From contig JAACJM010000182.1 in NCBI GenBank assembly GCA_013368315.1, forward strand, positions 109,045-173,044: a DNA stretch of 64,000 nucleotides, in the 5' to 3' direction. The stretch comes from Tetrapyrgos nigripes (Eukaryota; Basidiomycota; Agaricomycetes; Agaricales; Campanellaceae). Every line of letters starts with the position of its first letter. Position 1 is the first letter of the stretch. Positions 33,408 through 45,263 of the stretch are shown here, piece by piece. The translations under genes and the position numbers were made by a program. The notes beneath the pieces are model-generated. The model did no database searches and was not told where the DNA came from. It worked only from the letters and a program-made list of their open reading frames with translations.

Positions 33408-34462
33408 GGGGAACACTGCTTTAGCCTTGAGTAAGATCGAATGTACCTTGACCTTCTCTCTCTCGATATCCGCGTAAGATGCCAGAGCACTTTAAGGCTA
33501 TCGGCATTTATAAACAAACGCAATGGCAGCACCAGCATTTCACTCCCTATTAAAAATCTTGAAAATGTGCTTAATTTATGGCATTCTGGGTGGCTCCGCA
33601 AGAATGTTTCGGACGCTTCCAAAAAAGTTCAGAGCAGCTGGTCAAGAAAAATTCTGAACTTCTTTCGGTCCAGTCCAGCAAAGTTTCGTCCGGACCAAAC
33701 AGATTGTGCTGAAGTAAAATTTTGAGGGAAGCTGGCGGGGTCAAACGGTAAAAAGAGATAACAACGCACCTGGCTGTGCGAAAAGAAGTGCGAGTGGGAA
33801 CATCATTCGGATATGTGATTGAATTCACGCTTTGGAATGCCGGTGTGAAGCAAATTATTTCCGGAATGAATGCCGGTGTACTTGCGTGATTTACCTAACC
33901 TAGTTCCCATTTTAGTCTATCTCCGTGTATTTCCGATCTACGTGCTACCATCATTCAGATCTACGGCGGCCTCTGAGATCTGAGTTGTGAGCTTATCTGT
34001 GTTGTGAGTCCCGGGAACGATGATGCACTGCTGCTTACATTGGGATATTTCCCGGAACCGGCGTTTCAGTTCTTGGACCCATGCCGTGTAATAGCCTCCT
34101 CCTCCTCCTCCTCCTCCCTATATTTTCATAGATTTTTTGATATCGAACCCATTTTGCCTCCAGGCTTTTGTGATGTGACAAGCTCTCGGAATCTGGCCCA
34201 GTAGTTTCTATTTTATCGATAATCTTTTCAATGCTCACAACTCAGGGAATGTGTCTCGGCACCTGAATTGAAAGGTCGTCTCTCTTAGAGTCTTACGACT
34301 GTGCGCCAAAAGAATCAGTCGGACTCATCCGATAGGCTATTTTGGGAAATTAAGTAAACAGATATTTTTTTCTTCTTTTAGCGAGTGACTCGACAGTTCA
34401 ATGGCTTCATTCTTTCCCCACACTACTACGCTAATCCAACGTCTACTTCCTCGATTGCAGAG
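33408..34462. other. Spacer of the inverted duplication, promoter side
   Basis: No gene is visible. At about 34055-34115 (CGGAACCGGCGTTTCAG, GGACCCATGCCG, CCTCCTCCTCC) there is a relative of the segment at about 21390-21465. Confidence 0.5.
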
Positions 34463-36151
34463 ATGGTCATCCAAAATGCAAACGCTGTCAACGGAAAGGC
34501 AACTGCTCACCCAAACCCTCAACTAAAAGACCTCGATGTACGTGCTGCTCCAACGTGCCCACTAGTAGAGGTCTCTTCTCCTGACATCCTTTCTCTATAC
34601 AGCCAGCAACACTCAAGGTCAGCCTGTCTCAGAAACTCCAACCTCTACCTGCTCTCTCGACTCTCAAATTCGGCGAAGTACACACCGACCACATGCTCGT
34701 TGCGTCTTTCGACCCAAAGACAGGCTGGAGCGACCCCGAGATAAAACCTTATGCAAAGGTGGAGCTGGATCCAATGAGTAGTGCCTTGCAGTATGCTACA
34801 AACTGTTTTGAGGGTATGAAGGTGCGTCGAGTTCGGTCAAATCTGGATCTTCTTTTGACCCTTTACTGACCATCGGCTCATCTCCGTCTAACTCTTCCAT
34901 ACCACCCTGTAACCATACCAGGCCTATCTCTCCCCGGACGGCACGCCCCTGCTCTTTCGCCCTAACATGAACATGTCCCGCCTAGCGTCATCCGCCCACC
35001 GTCTTTCCCTTCCACCTTTTTCTACCTCTGCCCTCCTAACCCTCATCAAACGGCTCGTTGTCGTGGAGAAACGATGGATACCTTCCGAATCTGGGTATTC
35101 TCTATACATCCGCCCTACCGTCATTGGCACAAGGAGTGCCCTCGGTGTAGCAGCAAGCGACAGCGCGTTGTTATACGTCATATGCTCCCCATCGGGTCCC
35201 TCCTTCCCTCTGAGCCGTAGACTCGGTCTACCTGACGGGTACATCAAGCCTATCAATCTCTTGGCGGTATCAAGTCATGTACGTGCGTGGCCTGGAGGAA
35301 CTGGAGGGCATAAACTCGGCCTGAACTACTCTCCGGGTTTCCTACCCCTGTCACACGCGGTTGAGATAGGATGGGACCAGATTCTGTGGCTGAGGGGCGA
35401 TACGGTGATGGAGGTGGGCGCTATGAACTTTTTCGTCTGTCTGAAACGGGATGATGGAGGTGAGTTATCCACTTTTCTTCTTTCAAGTCCACGCTGACCT
35501 TCATCTTTCACTGTTCACCTGCATCCTTCCTATGTACCTTCTCGTGCTCTGTTCACTCCAGACATCGATTTTCTTACCCCACCTCTCGATGGAACCATCT
35601 TACCCGGAGTCACCCGCGCCTCCATCATGGATATAGCTAAAGCCCACACCTCATCCCTCTCCTCTTCTTCCTCCACACCAAACACGACTCTAGACGGTCT
35701 AACCTCCCGCCTTCACGTCTCTGAGGACCCTATCACTCTCACCACCCTCATCCAATGGTCTCGCGAGGGCAAACTCACCGAAGCTTTCGGAGTAGGAACC
35801 GCTGCTATTCTCTGTCCCGTCGGTGCGATTGGATTTGAAGGAGAAGAGTCTGAGTTACCTTCAACTGAGGCCAAAGATTCCGTCTTCACTGAGGCTGGAG
35901 CTTCCCACCCCGACGGACACATTGAGCCCCCCTCTTCTCTTGTTGATTCGAAGAAGTCGAAGGTGCCGGGGAAGGAGTTGATCAAGGAGGGAGGAAAGAT
36001 TGCTTTACCGGTGTATGAGAAGGGGATTGGACCTATTGCGAGTGCGTTGAGGGAGAGGGTTTTGGATATTCAGGAGGGTAGGGTACCTTTCGCTGGGTTT
36101 ACAACTGAGGAGAGTGGGCAAGGGGTGTCTTGGAGTGTTGAGTGCGTTTGA
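34463..36151 (+). CDS. Branched-chain amino acid aminotransferase (BCAT), PLP fold type IV
   Basis: Four exons: 34463-34537, 34603-34821, 34922-35459, 35562-36151; 473 residues. It converts Leu, Ile or Val with 2-oxoglutarate to the branched 2-keto acids and glutamate, or the reverse. Family landmarks: DHMLVASFD, ALQYATNCFEGMKAY, LLFRPNMNMSRL.SSA.RL, YIRPTVIGT, and GGTGGHKLGLNY, where Lys229 is the PLP-binding lysine. These are followed by VMEVGAMNFFV and WSREGKLTEAFGVGTA. No clear mitochondrial presequence precedes the chosen ATG, so this is probably the cytosolic form. An ATG at 34401 in another frame could add a basic leader but runs into a stop. Odd: about 45 acidic/Ser-rich residues are inserted between PVGAIGFEGEE and GGKIALPVYE, where family members are short. 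It is the single gene between two inverted arms. Confidence 0.92.
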
Positions 36152-36978
36152 GCGCTTTGTGCGCATTCACAGGTGCTACGTAGCAGGTGGTGGTCTGAGG
36201 ATTAGTAAGAAGTTGATTACGCCTGAATGTCTATATTTGGAAGGAACGACAATGATATATTGCTTGTGTGTATTAGCTGCAATGTATCAGACCTTGGTTC
36301 ATTGCCTTTTTACCTTCGAGTTTGTCTGCTCAGGTGATACTTTCGGCCGAAAAGGTGTGTATACAAGTAATTCTGCTCGAAGCGACGTTGTTGGTATCAG
36401 GGTAGAATTACTTATCCAGCAGTGACTTCTATCTTTGTTGTCGCGGTGGTCAACGGCAAGGGACCAATCGATCCACTGGGAAGTTGGACATGATGGGCAC
36501 CCGCAAGGCCACTTTAGCTCACAATCAGAGAAGAGTGTAGGCGGCCATAGTCATTAAGCACCCACGAAATGGAACGCATGTAACAACTCAAGTGTTCTCG
36601 CCCGAGTGACTCTGGACGCATTTCCTGGACGCATATTTCTGGGTGCTGAAAGCGTCTGGTCTTCTCGACTATACTGTACTCTGGTTCAGACATGTTGTTG
36701 ATGTTTCTCCTTCTCCGTCCCCCCGGCCCGACTCGGCTATTCCCGGATACCGTATAGCCTTGTATTACCTGTACGGCTGTACCATTGCCATCTATCTACG
36801 TGGTGCTCCTTCGGTGTCTAGTCCGAACCTCGACTCCAACAGGTACGGGCCTTTCTTTCGGGTCTTAAAGTGGGCCATATTTCGCGGTTTCTGAATTGGT
36901 TTATCCACTCTTCTGTCACAGAAGAGTGGAGTTCTCTCATCCTCTCGTTTCGGTCATCGGTCATCATCACCTTCTCCG
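36152..36978. other. 3' flank of BCAT, no gene seen
   Basis: A perfect small hairpin, CCACTCTTCTG with its complement, lies at about 36905-36930 just before the inner end of the right arm. No coding signal otherwise. Confidence 0.5.
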
Positions 36979-37565
36979 GCTGTTTTTCGAAAGCCGACAA
37001 GAGATGATTGGAATTGCCTAGGCAGGGGGGTTTGCATCACGAAGGAACCACTTTAGACAAATGATGAACGGGAGGAGATAATGAGGAGCTAGCTTTCTTC
37101 GTTGGTTGCTCATAACCTGCTCTGATGCAGGCTGCAGTTCGCGGGCCTTTGAGTGGGTTTTCTATCATGCAACCTGGCCGAACAACAGAACAACATAACA
37201 ACCTGAATTCTTCCTCTTGACAGATCATTAGTACAAATTTGTTTTCGAAGTTTTCGTTGGCTAAGAGGCCGAGTTAATTCTTTCCAAGGGTGCAGACGCG
37301 ATTAGGTGAGTGTATGTATCTGCGCATAGATTCTTCCACCTTCCTCTACACGTCATTCATGCCCAAGTTCTAGGTGAATTGAGTCCTCTTGCTCAAATAT
37401 CAGGCGGCATGGTTTGGAAAATGGGTGAGAAGAGCGAAAAACACCAAAATCTGGTCGATAGGTTCCGAGAGAGTTTGGTCCTTATTCCGTAGCATGGTAT
37501 GACGGCAGTATTAGCGCCATGACAGATCGAACCGCACTCTGCTAGTATGTATGCCACCATCGTCA

Positions 37566-38040
37566 TCATACTTGGAGCTTTGCAGAAGACATACTTTGAT
37601 ACAATACTTCACTGGCGATCCATCCAGTTTCCATGACCGTCTGTTGGAACTGCGGAGACCCGAGATCCCCGTGAATTTCTCGTGTAACAGGACCATATCT
37701 GTTGAAAAGAAGGAGAGGAACTGGCAGATGGTCAACATGCGCAGAATTCTCCAAAACGAGACTCATGATTCGGATAGGATGACATGGGTTCCAAAATTCC
37801 GGTAGATCACAATCATGATCTGGAAAGTGACTGGCTCCCCGGTGCTACGAGCATAATTCTGAAAGAAACAGCTGGTGTGGGCCATCGTTCCGTATGGTAA
37901 GAACGAGGCCGGCAGATAAAAGTCGAGATGGGAATCGATGACGCGATGACTATGATAGTGTCCCGGTTGGGTCTTGGCATCAGGTAGATGAAGCCTGTTC
38001 CAAGGGATAGGTGTGAAGCGCAAATGACGAGTCTCGTGTT
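37566..38040 (-). pseudogene. Decayed gene in the right arm
   Basis: Two overlapping minus-strand frames (38023-37763 and 37766-37566) read like one protein with a frameshift at the ATGA junction near 37765. Pieces include PWNRLHLPDAKTQPGHYHSH, PYGTMAHTSCFFQNYAR and GDLGSPQFQQTVMETGW. The left arm has the same pieces in worse condition. Family not recognised; possibly a larger upstream part is lost. Confidence 0.5.
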
Positions 38041-38301
38041 CTAGTAAGTACTACTTGACGTTCCAACTCCCAAAGGACACTTGCGAGACACTCATATTTT
38101 TAATTACCTCTACAAAGGTATGCTGTTCATTTTGGCTACTGTATGACTGCGATCGTAAGTTCGGTAATGCTTCATGACACAAAGATTGTAGAGCCGTTAC
38201 GAATTCTCTTCTGAATTTTCGAATTTTTTACGAATGGAATTTATTTCAACTTATGGTGCAATCATAAATCAAGCCAGTACACTACAATATATCTCTAGTC
38301 A

Positions 38302-39066
38302 TTACATCTGCGTCATCTCGGGACACTTGTAGACTTTCAGAAATTCAAAGTGTCGCATCTCTCTACCTACAACATTCTTCATCACCTCGTTTTGCCACGG
38401 AGTGCTGGTAGCTGCTTTAATCTCGGCAGTCTCCCTGTATCCATCTGACGAGAAGTCGTGGATAGCCAAATGCTTGTACACCGGGACTTCTGGCTTGACA
38501 CATCCTCTGAACAAAATATGCTCCTCCAAAGTGAATTTTCGGCTCCTTAACCACCCTGGAATTTTCATAACCATGGGGATGTACTCCTCTTTGAACCACT
38601 TGTTGAAATATGCCTCCCCCTCGGGTTTCACCTCCATAGCCACGTAGAAGACAAACTTTGGAGGGAGAAAAGCAGAGGCTTCGGGGTGGGAGAGCGAGTA
38701 GATCACTGAGTAGGAACGACGAGTCAGGTATTGGAGTGTCGATACCATACGCTTGTCTCTGTCAGATCCATTTGCAAATACGGCCTGATACTCGGGACCA
38801 TTGGCAACTCTAGGCTCGGAGATGTCATAGAGCGTCAAGGATGTTGGTTTGACTCCGTCACAAGCCTTGAAACGAGTTGCATTGTAGAAGGAGGGGATCG
38901 TGAGTCGTGCAGGGGCGTGCTCATTGTCATACCAATCTAAAATGTACATTTGTCAATCTTGGAGACTCTCGAAGCAGGAAGTAAGATAAGAACCATGGTA
39001 TTCCTCCTCTGATATGTTGGGACCACTTTCTACGAGAGTGAAAACAAGGCCTTTGGGGTCTGGCAT
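38302..39066 (-). CDS. EthD-like dimeric alpha-beta barrel protein, copy 2
   Basis: Exons 39066-38994 and 38936-38302 around a 57-bp intron at the same place as copy 1; 235 residues. The WYDNEHAPARL motif and the second half (FNKWFKEEYIPMVMKIPGW) are kept. Changes against copy 1 are mostly mild: GPNIS for GPDMS, EEY for EEH, CVKPE for CVEPE, AEIKAATS for AEMKVATS and CPEMTQM for CPETTQM. The His-to-Tyr change sits in the second conserved EH.P motif and could alter activity. The gene is transcribed towards BCAT, as is copy 1 from the other side. Confidence 0.85.
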
Positions 39067-40006
39067 GGGGTGATTGGATGAAAAAGGACTGGTGCGATAA
39101 ATTTTCAATGCAGAAAGAACATTGCTAACACTGATATAAATAGTTCAAGCCAGACATGTTGGGCCAATGGTCTACCATTCCGATCTGAAATCAGGAAGTA
39201 ATCAAGATCTCCGACTACTTATTGCAAGTGTCGATAGCCATTCTAGCGTGGGATAAATCTATTAGCCTGAATGGAGTCGAGTTCCCGATAACCTCACTCT
39301 CTGAGGAGTAATGACTGGGTTGCTGATTGGCTAAGCTTCACCATCGCGATGTGACCAATGGGGGTCAGAAGGAACGAGTTCAACAGATGTGGTAGTAAAA
39401 CTTACATGTCAAAGCAAAGAAGAATGAGCGATTGAGCCACTGGCCGGACAAAATCGGACACTTGCTTCTTGCAGCGCTTTTAGCACCGGAATCTGATTGC
39501 TTGGACTTATCAGTTTACTCAGCGGGTATCAATTCAGCTTCAGCCCAAACTCTAATTGTGACATCTGCTATTTTTGTGGATCTGCACTCTCCCAATCGAT
39601 TCAGATATGTCCCTATCGACGAAGCACATCATTTGTGCTGCTTCTCCCGAGTATAAATTTACTCTGATCGTGTAGAGTTCCTGATCTTTTCACTCTTGCC
39701 TAACAGAGCTGAACTGAGATCGACCCGCCGTTGCTGAAAATTCCAAAATTGTGATTCGCTGTGAGCACTCCACAGCTATCTTAAAACTCACTGGAACCAG
39801 TGCCCGAGGTGGAGCTATTACCAACGAGCTTGCTTGATGGCTCATGGCCACTCAGTCCCAAACCTTGTATTTTGGATTCCTTGTTGTAGGTTCCTGTGAC
39901 AAGCCGACACTAGATGATGCAGCCGAGCTTAAGACTCTGAATTAGTTTTTGACAGGTGTATAAGAAGTTGGAGTGAGCCATTCGACCTTCGTGTGAGTCT
40001 CCCACC

Positions 40007-42684
40007 ATGTCCAAAGAATCTGAGAAAATCGACTACGACTCCTCGAGCGTCCCCTCTCCAACAGATGGCCCCGTATTCTATGATCCTAGCAAGGAGTCGA
40101 TATGGACGCGATTGGGAGTGAATTTGGAGAGTTTCAAGAGAGCTCCTGGCGCTACCGGGTACGTTTTGGTCTTTTTCCTTGATCGTTCGGTTTCTCGATT
40201 TTTCATCCTTTTCAAAGTCAACAGATCGTTGCAGGTGACCTCATCGGTGAGGATTTGGAGAAGGTGCGGCAGGAAGGGCCTATGCTCCAGGCGAAGATGA
40301 AGCCGAGACACTTGACTATGATTGCAGTTGGTGCGTGCTTATTTTTGACGTGCATGTCCTTGGTTCCTAACCATCAACGGTTTTCTCAGGTGGAAGTATC
40401 GGTACTGGTCTTTTTGTTGGTAGTGGTAGTGCCCTTCGTACTGGTGGTCCTGCTGGTGTCTTGATTGGATGGCTTATTATTGCGGTCATGATGATAAGCG
40501 TCACTCAGGTACGTCAAGTGTTTGTATCCGTGCATCATTTTACTTACCGCCTTTTCAGGCACTCGGTGAAATGGCTATCTTATACCCAGTATCTGGAGGT
40601 TTCTACGCTTTGGCTCACAGGTTTATCGACCCCGGTTTTGCTTTCGCTATGGGTTGGAATTATTGGATGCAATGGGCTTCTGTTCTTCCTGTTGAGATAA
40701 CGGTCGCTACTACTACAGTCCAGTATTGGACAGAGGATGTTCCGATTGCAGCTTGGGTGAGTATCTTCTGGCCAGGACCGTGATTTATTCCAGGCTTATC
40801 ATGATTTAGGTGACTATCTTCTGGGTAGTAATTACATTTGTGTGTGTGTTTGGAACGCTTGGATACGCTGAGGAAGAGTTTTGGTCTTCCTGTCTGAAGC
40901 TGCTTGTGTGTGTGATGTTTATCTTGATTGGAATGTAAGCGCTTCCCAGTCAAATTGATGCCTCCACTAACGTCGTATCATCAGCATCTGTATCTGTGGA
41001 GGCGGTCCTAGTGATGGTGCTTACAACCATTACATTGGTGGCCAGAATTGGTCCAATCCCGGTGCTTTTGCCAATGGTTTCAAGGGTGTCTGTTCTGTGT
41101 TTGTCACTGCCGCGTTTTCATTTGGTGTGTTGATTTTTGTCGCAGAAGCTTACATAGCCTGACTCTTCTTGCCTTAGCTGGAACCGAGTTGGTGGGTCTC
41201 GCTGCATCAGAAACACCCGAACCTCGCCAAAGTATGCCTGGAGCTGTAAAGGGTACTTTCTGGCGTATCGTAAGTTGGCATCCTCCGAATGACACCGTTT
41301 GGTGGCTCATTCTATTTCACCAGACTGTCATTTTTATCACTACTCTCACCATCATTGGGCTGCTCCTTCCTTATGACAATGACCGCCTGTTTGGTGCTTC
41401 CGGCTCTGGTATGTGTTCTCTACTTTCTCTGTGTTCCCTGATTAATGCTGCGTTACCAGCTGCATCACCGTTCGTCATTACACTGGATCTCGCACATATT
41501 CCGGGCTTGAACCGTAAGTCAATGTTTTTCCCTTCGTTCACCAAGATGATAAATAAAACGGATAAATCTATTGGCCATCACTAGACCTCGTCAACGCTAC
41601 GATTTGTATCTCCGTACTTTCCATCGGTCTCTCTTGTGTCTATGCCGGATCTCGTACTCTGACCGCTCTGGCTGAGACCGGTTACGCCCCCAAGATCTTC
41701 ACTTACAGTAAGTTCTTTACCGCAATTCATTCTTCTGAGAGATCTAAACTTGCCATAGTTGATAAATCTGGTCGACCTCTCCCTTCGGTGATTGTGGGCC
41801 TTTTGTTCGGTGCCCTCGCCTACATCCAGGTCACCTCTAATTCAAGCACTGTTTGTGAGTCATTGCAGTTCTGCGTCATATTCTTGCATTCATGTACATT
41901 TGCGTCTCTCTAGTTAACTGGCTCGTCAGTCTTTCTGGTCTCTCTACCCTCATTACTTGGGGTTCCATCTGTATCTGCCAGTAAGTGTTTTGTCATAACC
42001 AGTACACGTACACGACGCTGACTCTTCACGTATAGCATTCGGTTCCGCAAGGCATGGACTGTTCAAGGTCATTCTGTTGAAGAACTTCCTTTCCAAGCTC
42101 TCGGTGGTGTATATATGTCTTGGACGGGGATAATTCTTATCGTGCTTGTACTTATTGCCCAGTTCTACGTTGTATGTGCCACATCTATCGGGGTGACACA
42201 GCTCTTCTCTGACCGGTATTGCTTCGTCGCAGGCCTTGTTCCCTGTCGGTGGCCCCAACCCAGACTTGGGAAGTGAATCATCGGCGCGGGCTCAAACTTT
42301 CTTCCAGGCCTATATTGCACTTCCAATCATGCTGGCGTCAGTAGCTCTCCTCTATTTCCTAATGATTCACTGCAGAGGCTTAGTGTATCCCATTCTTTTC
42401 AGCTTCTGGGTAGCCGGTTACGCATGGAAACGCACAAGACCCTGGAAAGCGCATGAAATCGACCTTGATGTGAGATTTTCTTGTAATTAATCTGTATGCC
42501 GCTGTACTGACCTGCCCTCAGACTGGCCGTAAGAGTTGGTTGACTGTTGAGCAAATGAGAGCAGTAAGTAGTATCCTCCGCGATTCGGTCTTGTTCTCAT
42601 CACAGCTGTCCTCCCCAGTACCGTGCCGAGCGTGCCCAAGCACCTCTGTACCTCAAAGTTTATCGCTGGTTGTTCTCAAATTAG
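40007..42684 (+). CDS. Amino acid permease (APC superfamily, yeast-type AAT family)
   Basis: Sixteen exons by my model, all GT-AG with introns of 50-75 bp, give 614 residues from ATG at 40007 to TAG at 42682-42684. A hydrophilic N-terminus precedes [29 protein letters not shown], the signature opening of fungal amino acid permeases (helix 1 with GSIGTGLF). Then follow [57 protein letters not shown] (helix 6 region), VFWR-type [55 protein letters not shown] and a [21 protein letters not shown] segment. Twelve helices are expected in the plasma membrane, importing amino acids with protons. Specificity cannot be read. The frame is intact. Its promoter lies at the outer end of the inverted duplication. 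Confidence 0.93.
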
Positions 42685-43789
42685 GTTTTTTCTCTGTGGA
42701 TTATTGGTACTAGTAGTCGTCCATCCTATATTGAAAAGTATCTATTTGCATATTTCAGGTATTGCTCTCTTAAGAGCCTGTTCGGATTGGCCTCAATCCG
42801 TGGCCCGTCATGTAATATTCCCGCGCGAGCGTACAGCCACGCGCTGAAACGCTGAAGCGTTATCTGTAGATTAATCAGCCTGAGTGATAATACAGCATCT
42901 TTTCTTTCAGGAAGACTGCTGGCCATGGCAAGGGCGATACCAGTCTTCCGAGTACTGTAATCACTCGCAACACCACTCCTGTGTACATGCCACCCAAAGC
43001 AGGTTCCAACGCAATTTGGGCCATTCTCGATGTGATACTGTACCAATCCAAATTATTCGTCAGTCACACGTCACACGTCACAGACCCTCGATTTCACGAA
43101 ATTTTTTGGCCTTGTCACAGGTCACCTAGGCCTCAGACGAAATGCTCGAAAAATCGTTGGAAAATCCACAAAAAATTCTATTTTAGTAGCTGCGAGCATT
43201 TGTAATTTGGAGTTGTTTTTGCGCCCAATAAATGACAGCTTTTTCTTCAGCTCCGGGATAGACATACATGGAATCTCGGCTTACTCTCGGTCCCATATGG
43301 ACTGGCCTGAGCAAAACTTTGGAAAAAATCCGACATTCATCATCCACAAAAATCTCTCGAAATATGGATCGCCGCCAGCAGTGTATCATACTCGTACAAT
43401 AATAAAGATTTGCTTATTGTCATCTAACTACATTTACAAGGACTCGGTTACTGCACCACTCAGCCATGGAGACGAAAAAAAAACTCAAGTTACACGTCAC
43501 TTCATACACAGACGAAAACGGAATTTCGTCTGGGGTGTCACACAATTTCCTAGAGACGAATAATTCGGATTGGTACAGTAGAGACCTGTAATTTCCTTGT
43601 CCCTCGTGTCCCTGTGTCTGGAGATAGGCGGAACTTCACCTCAGCTGCTATGAAGTGGTTGTGGGCCAAGTCACGGATATGTGACCGGATATGTGTACGA
43701 ATATTTGGAAACTAGATATAAGCACAAAAAGATGATATCGTCAGCCTCGTGATCGCGTTGTCATCACTGCGCAATGCGCGCCACAGTGG
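42685..43789. other. Intergenic with hairpin-rich sequence
   Basis: No gene is assigned. GAGCCTGTTCGGATTGG near 42774 resembles ends of small DNA elements but has no clear partner. CAGACGAAA and TTTCGTCTG around 43511-43536 form a hairpin. TCACACGTCACACGTCACAG near 43068 is a short direct repeat. Confidence 0.45.
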
Positions 43790-43854
43790 CAGTCGGTTAT
43801 GCTGTTCAATCTGCACAAAAAATACATCCGTCAAAGACATATATGGGACCCGTT

Positions 43855-43970
43855 GAAGATATATGTAGGACCCGTCGAAGATATATACCCCTACCCGTTG
43901 AAGATATACCCCCTACCCGTCGAAGATATATATGCCCCACCCGTCAAAGATATACCCGTTAAACATACTC
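43855..43970 (+). repeat. Minisatellite, ACCCGTYRAAGATATA units
   Basis: Five units of about 22-26 bp in direct orientation (ACCCGTTGAAG, ACCCGTCGAAG, ACCCGTCAAAG variants, each followed by ATATA and a C-rich spacer). Confidence 0.88.
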
Positions 43971-44876
43971 TCGATTCCTGAGCCTTGCCTTCTCGCTGGT
44001 CAGAATGCTATGGACAAAGCTTTTTAATACATTTATGTAAGTAGATATACACTAACTACACCAAACGTACACTAGTGATGCAGATACAAGCAAAACAAAG
44101 AGAAGAAAATAAATACAAGCACGGAGAAACGGGGATGGTGGTAGTATGGTACTAATGATTCAGACAGTGAAAAAGGGATTGAATGGACAGAAAGTGACAA
44201 GCTATTTGTACGCGCCATTTACGAAAGGATTCATCACAAATGAAGAGACTGGTGTTGGCAACAGCGAGTACAGGAATGATGGTGACATCTGCCCTTCTGC
44301 TGGTCCTCGCTCTGACAACGCTCCTCATCCACGTCCAAAATCCCTCACAACAGCTCGGAATCAGCCTTATCCTTCCCTGCTTGCCTCCAGTCCTTCATGG
44401 AGATCAGAGCCGATAAAACTGAAGCGGAGGACAGTGGAATGAAGCAAAATATTGATCAGAATTAAGATGACCGTACCAAAGGGCAACACCAGCGTTTGTG
44501 GAGCTGGAGTCTAAAGTCCAACGAGCACGGAAGAGAGATTCGGGACCAGATATTGTAGATGAGTGTAGTGGATTATGAATGAAATAAATGGTGAAATCCG
44601 GGCTTTTTGTTGCGTTCTCGGAGGCGACGTGGGGCTGAGGATGGTGGTAAGGAGGAAAGGGACGTGCTGAGCTGGCAGTACGGCATTCGGCATTCTCACG
44701 CAAAATTGCCTGCCATCTCGGCATTTCCGGCCCTGCCGGCAGCCCAATAGGAAATTCTCGATTTTCTAGTGCTCCAGAAAGCTCAAATGGTGGATTTTGA
44801 GGCATGAAATTGTAGGAAAAGCTTTGAGAAATAATTTAACGCGTTCTTACTATTTTCTTGATAAAAGGTATAACTT

Positions 44877-45018
44877 CGACGGGTGGGGGTATATCTTTGA
44901 CGGGTGGGGTATATATCTTTGACGGGTGGGGTATATATCTTTGACGGGTGGGGTATATATCTTTGACGGGTGGGTGGGTATATCTTGAACGGGTAGGGTA
45001 TATATCTTTGACAGGTAC
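44877..45018 (-). repeat. Minisatellite, same unit inverted
   Basis: About six units TATATCTTTGACGGGTGGGG of 22-24 bp, more uniform than the left array, in opposite orientation to it. Confidence 0.9.
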
Positions 45019-45263
45019 TATTTTTTGTGCAGATTGAACGGCATAGTCGGTTTGTTGAAGTCCGTTGACAATGACGCTCTTGCGTTAAGTTCCCTTTCCT
45101 TTTCCTACTGTCAGTGTCAAGCCTGAGGCTCAGTGAGCCTTCAGGTTGTGTCGCATCTGCGACTCTCTGCACCAACTCTGCACTTTCAAATTTGCAACGT
45201 AACAGCCATCTCCTGCCTTTGTTACATACTTGCTCAGTATACACATCTTATATAAATATACAT

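Larger units (their letters stand above)
36979..39905 (-). repeat. Right arm of the large inverted duplication
   Basis: Inverted partner of 30120-33407, starting at TGTTTTTCGAAAGCC (36979). It contains the second EthD-like gene and a pseudogene. It is shorter than the left arm and lacks that arm's tandem segment. The outer end lies about 100 bp before the permease ATG. Confidence 0.9.
43790..45057. mobile_element. Non-autonomous DNA element with minisatellite-bearing inverted ends
   Basis: The left end reads GTTCAATCTGCACAAAAAAT (about 43804). The right end carries the inverted form ATTTTTTGTGCAGATTGAAC (about 45021-45040), with GGTTATGC / GCATAGTC outside it. Inside each end lies an array of ACCCGTCRAAGATATA units, in opposite orientations (43855-43970 and 44877-45018). 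The 0.9-kb core (43.97-44.88 kb) codes for nothing recognisable. The structure fits a MITE-like element whose subterminal transposase-binding repeats have expanded. A target duplication was not identified. Confidence 0.65.

Noticed and set aside
34385..34744. 119-codon frame as the BCAT start
   Set aside because: Its opening codon is GTG and its second half is a wrong-frame reading; splicing after 34537 from the ATG at 34463 gives the conserved protein.
44146..44442. 98-codon frame in the core of the minisatellite-ended element
   Set aside because: No domain, no splice structure, and opposing frames of similar length; probably chance.
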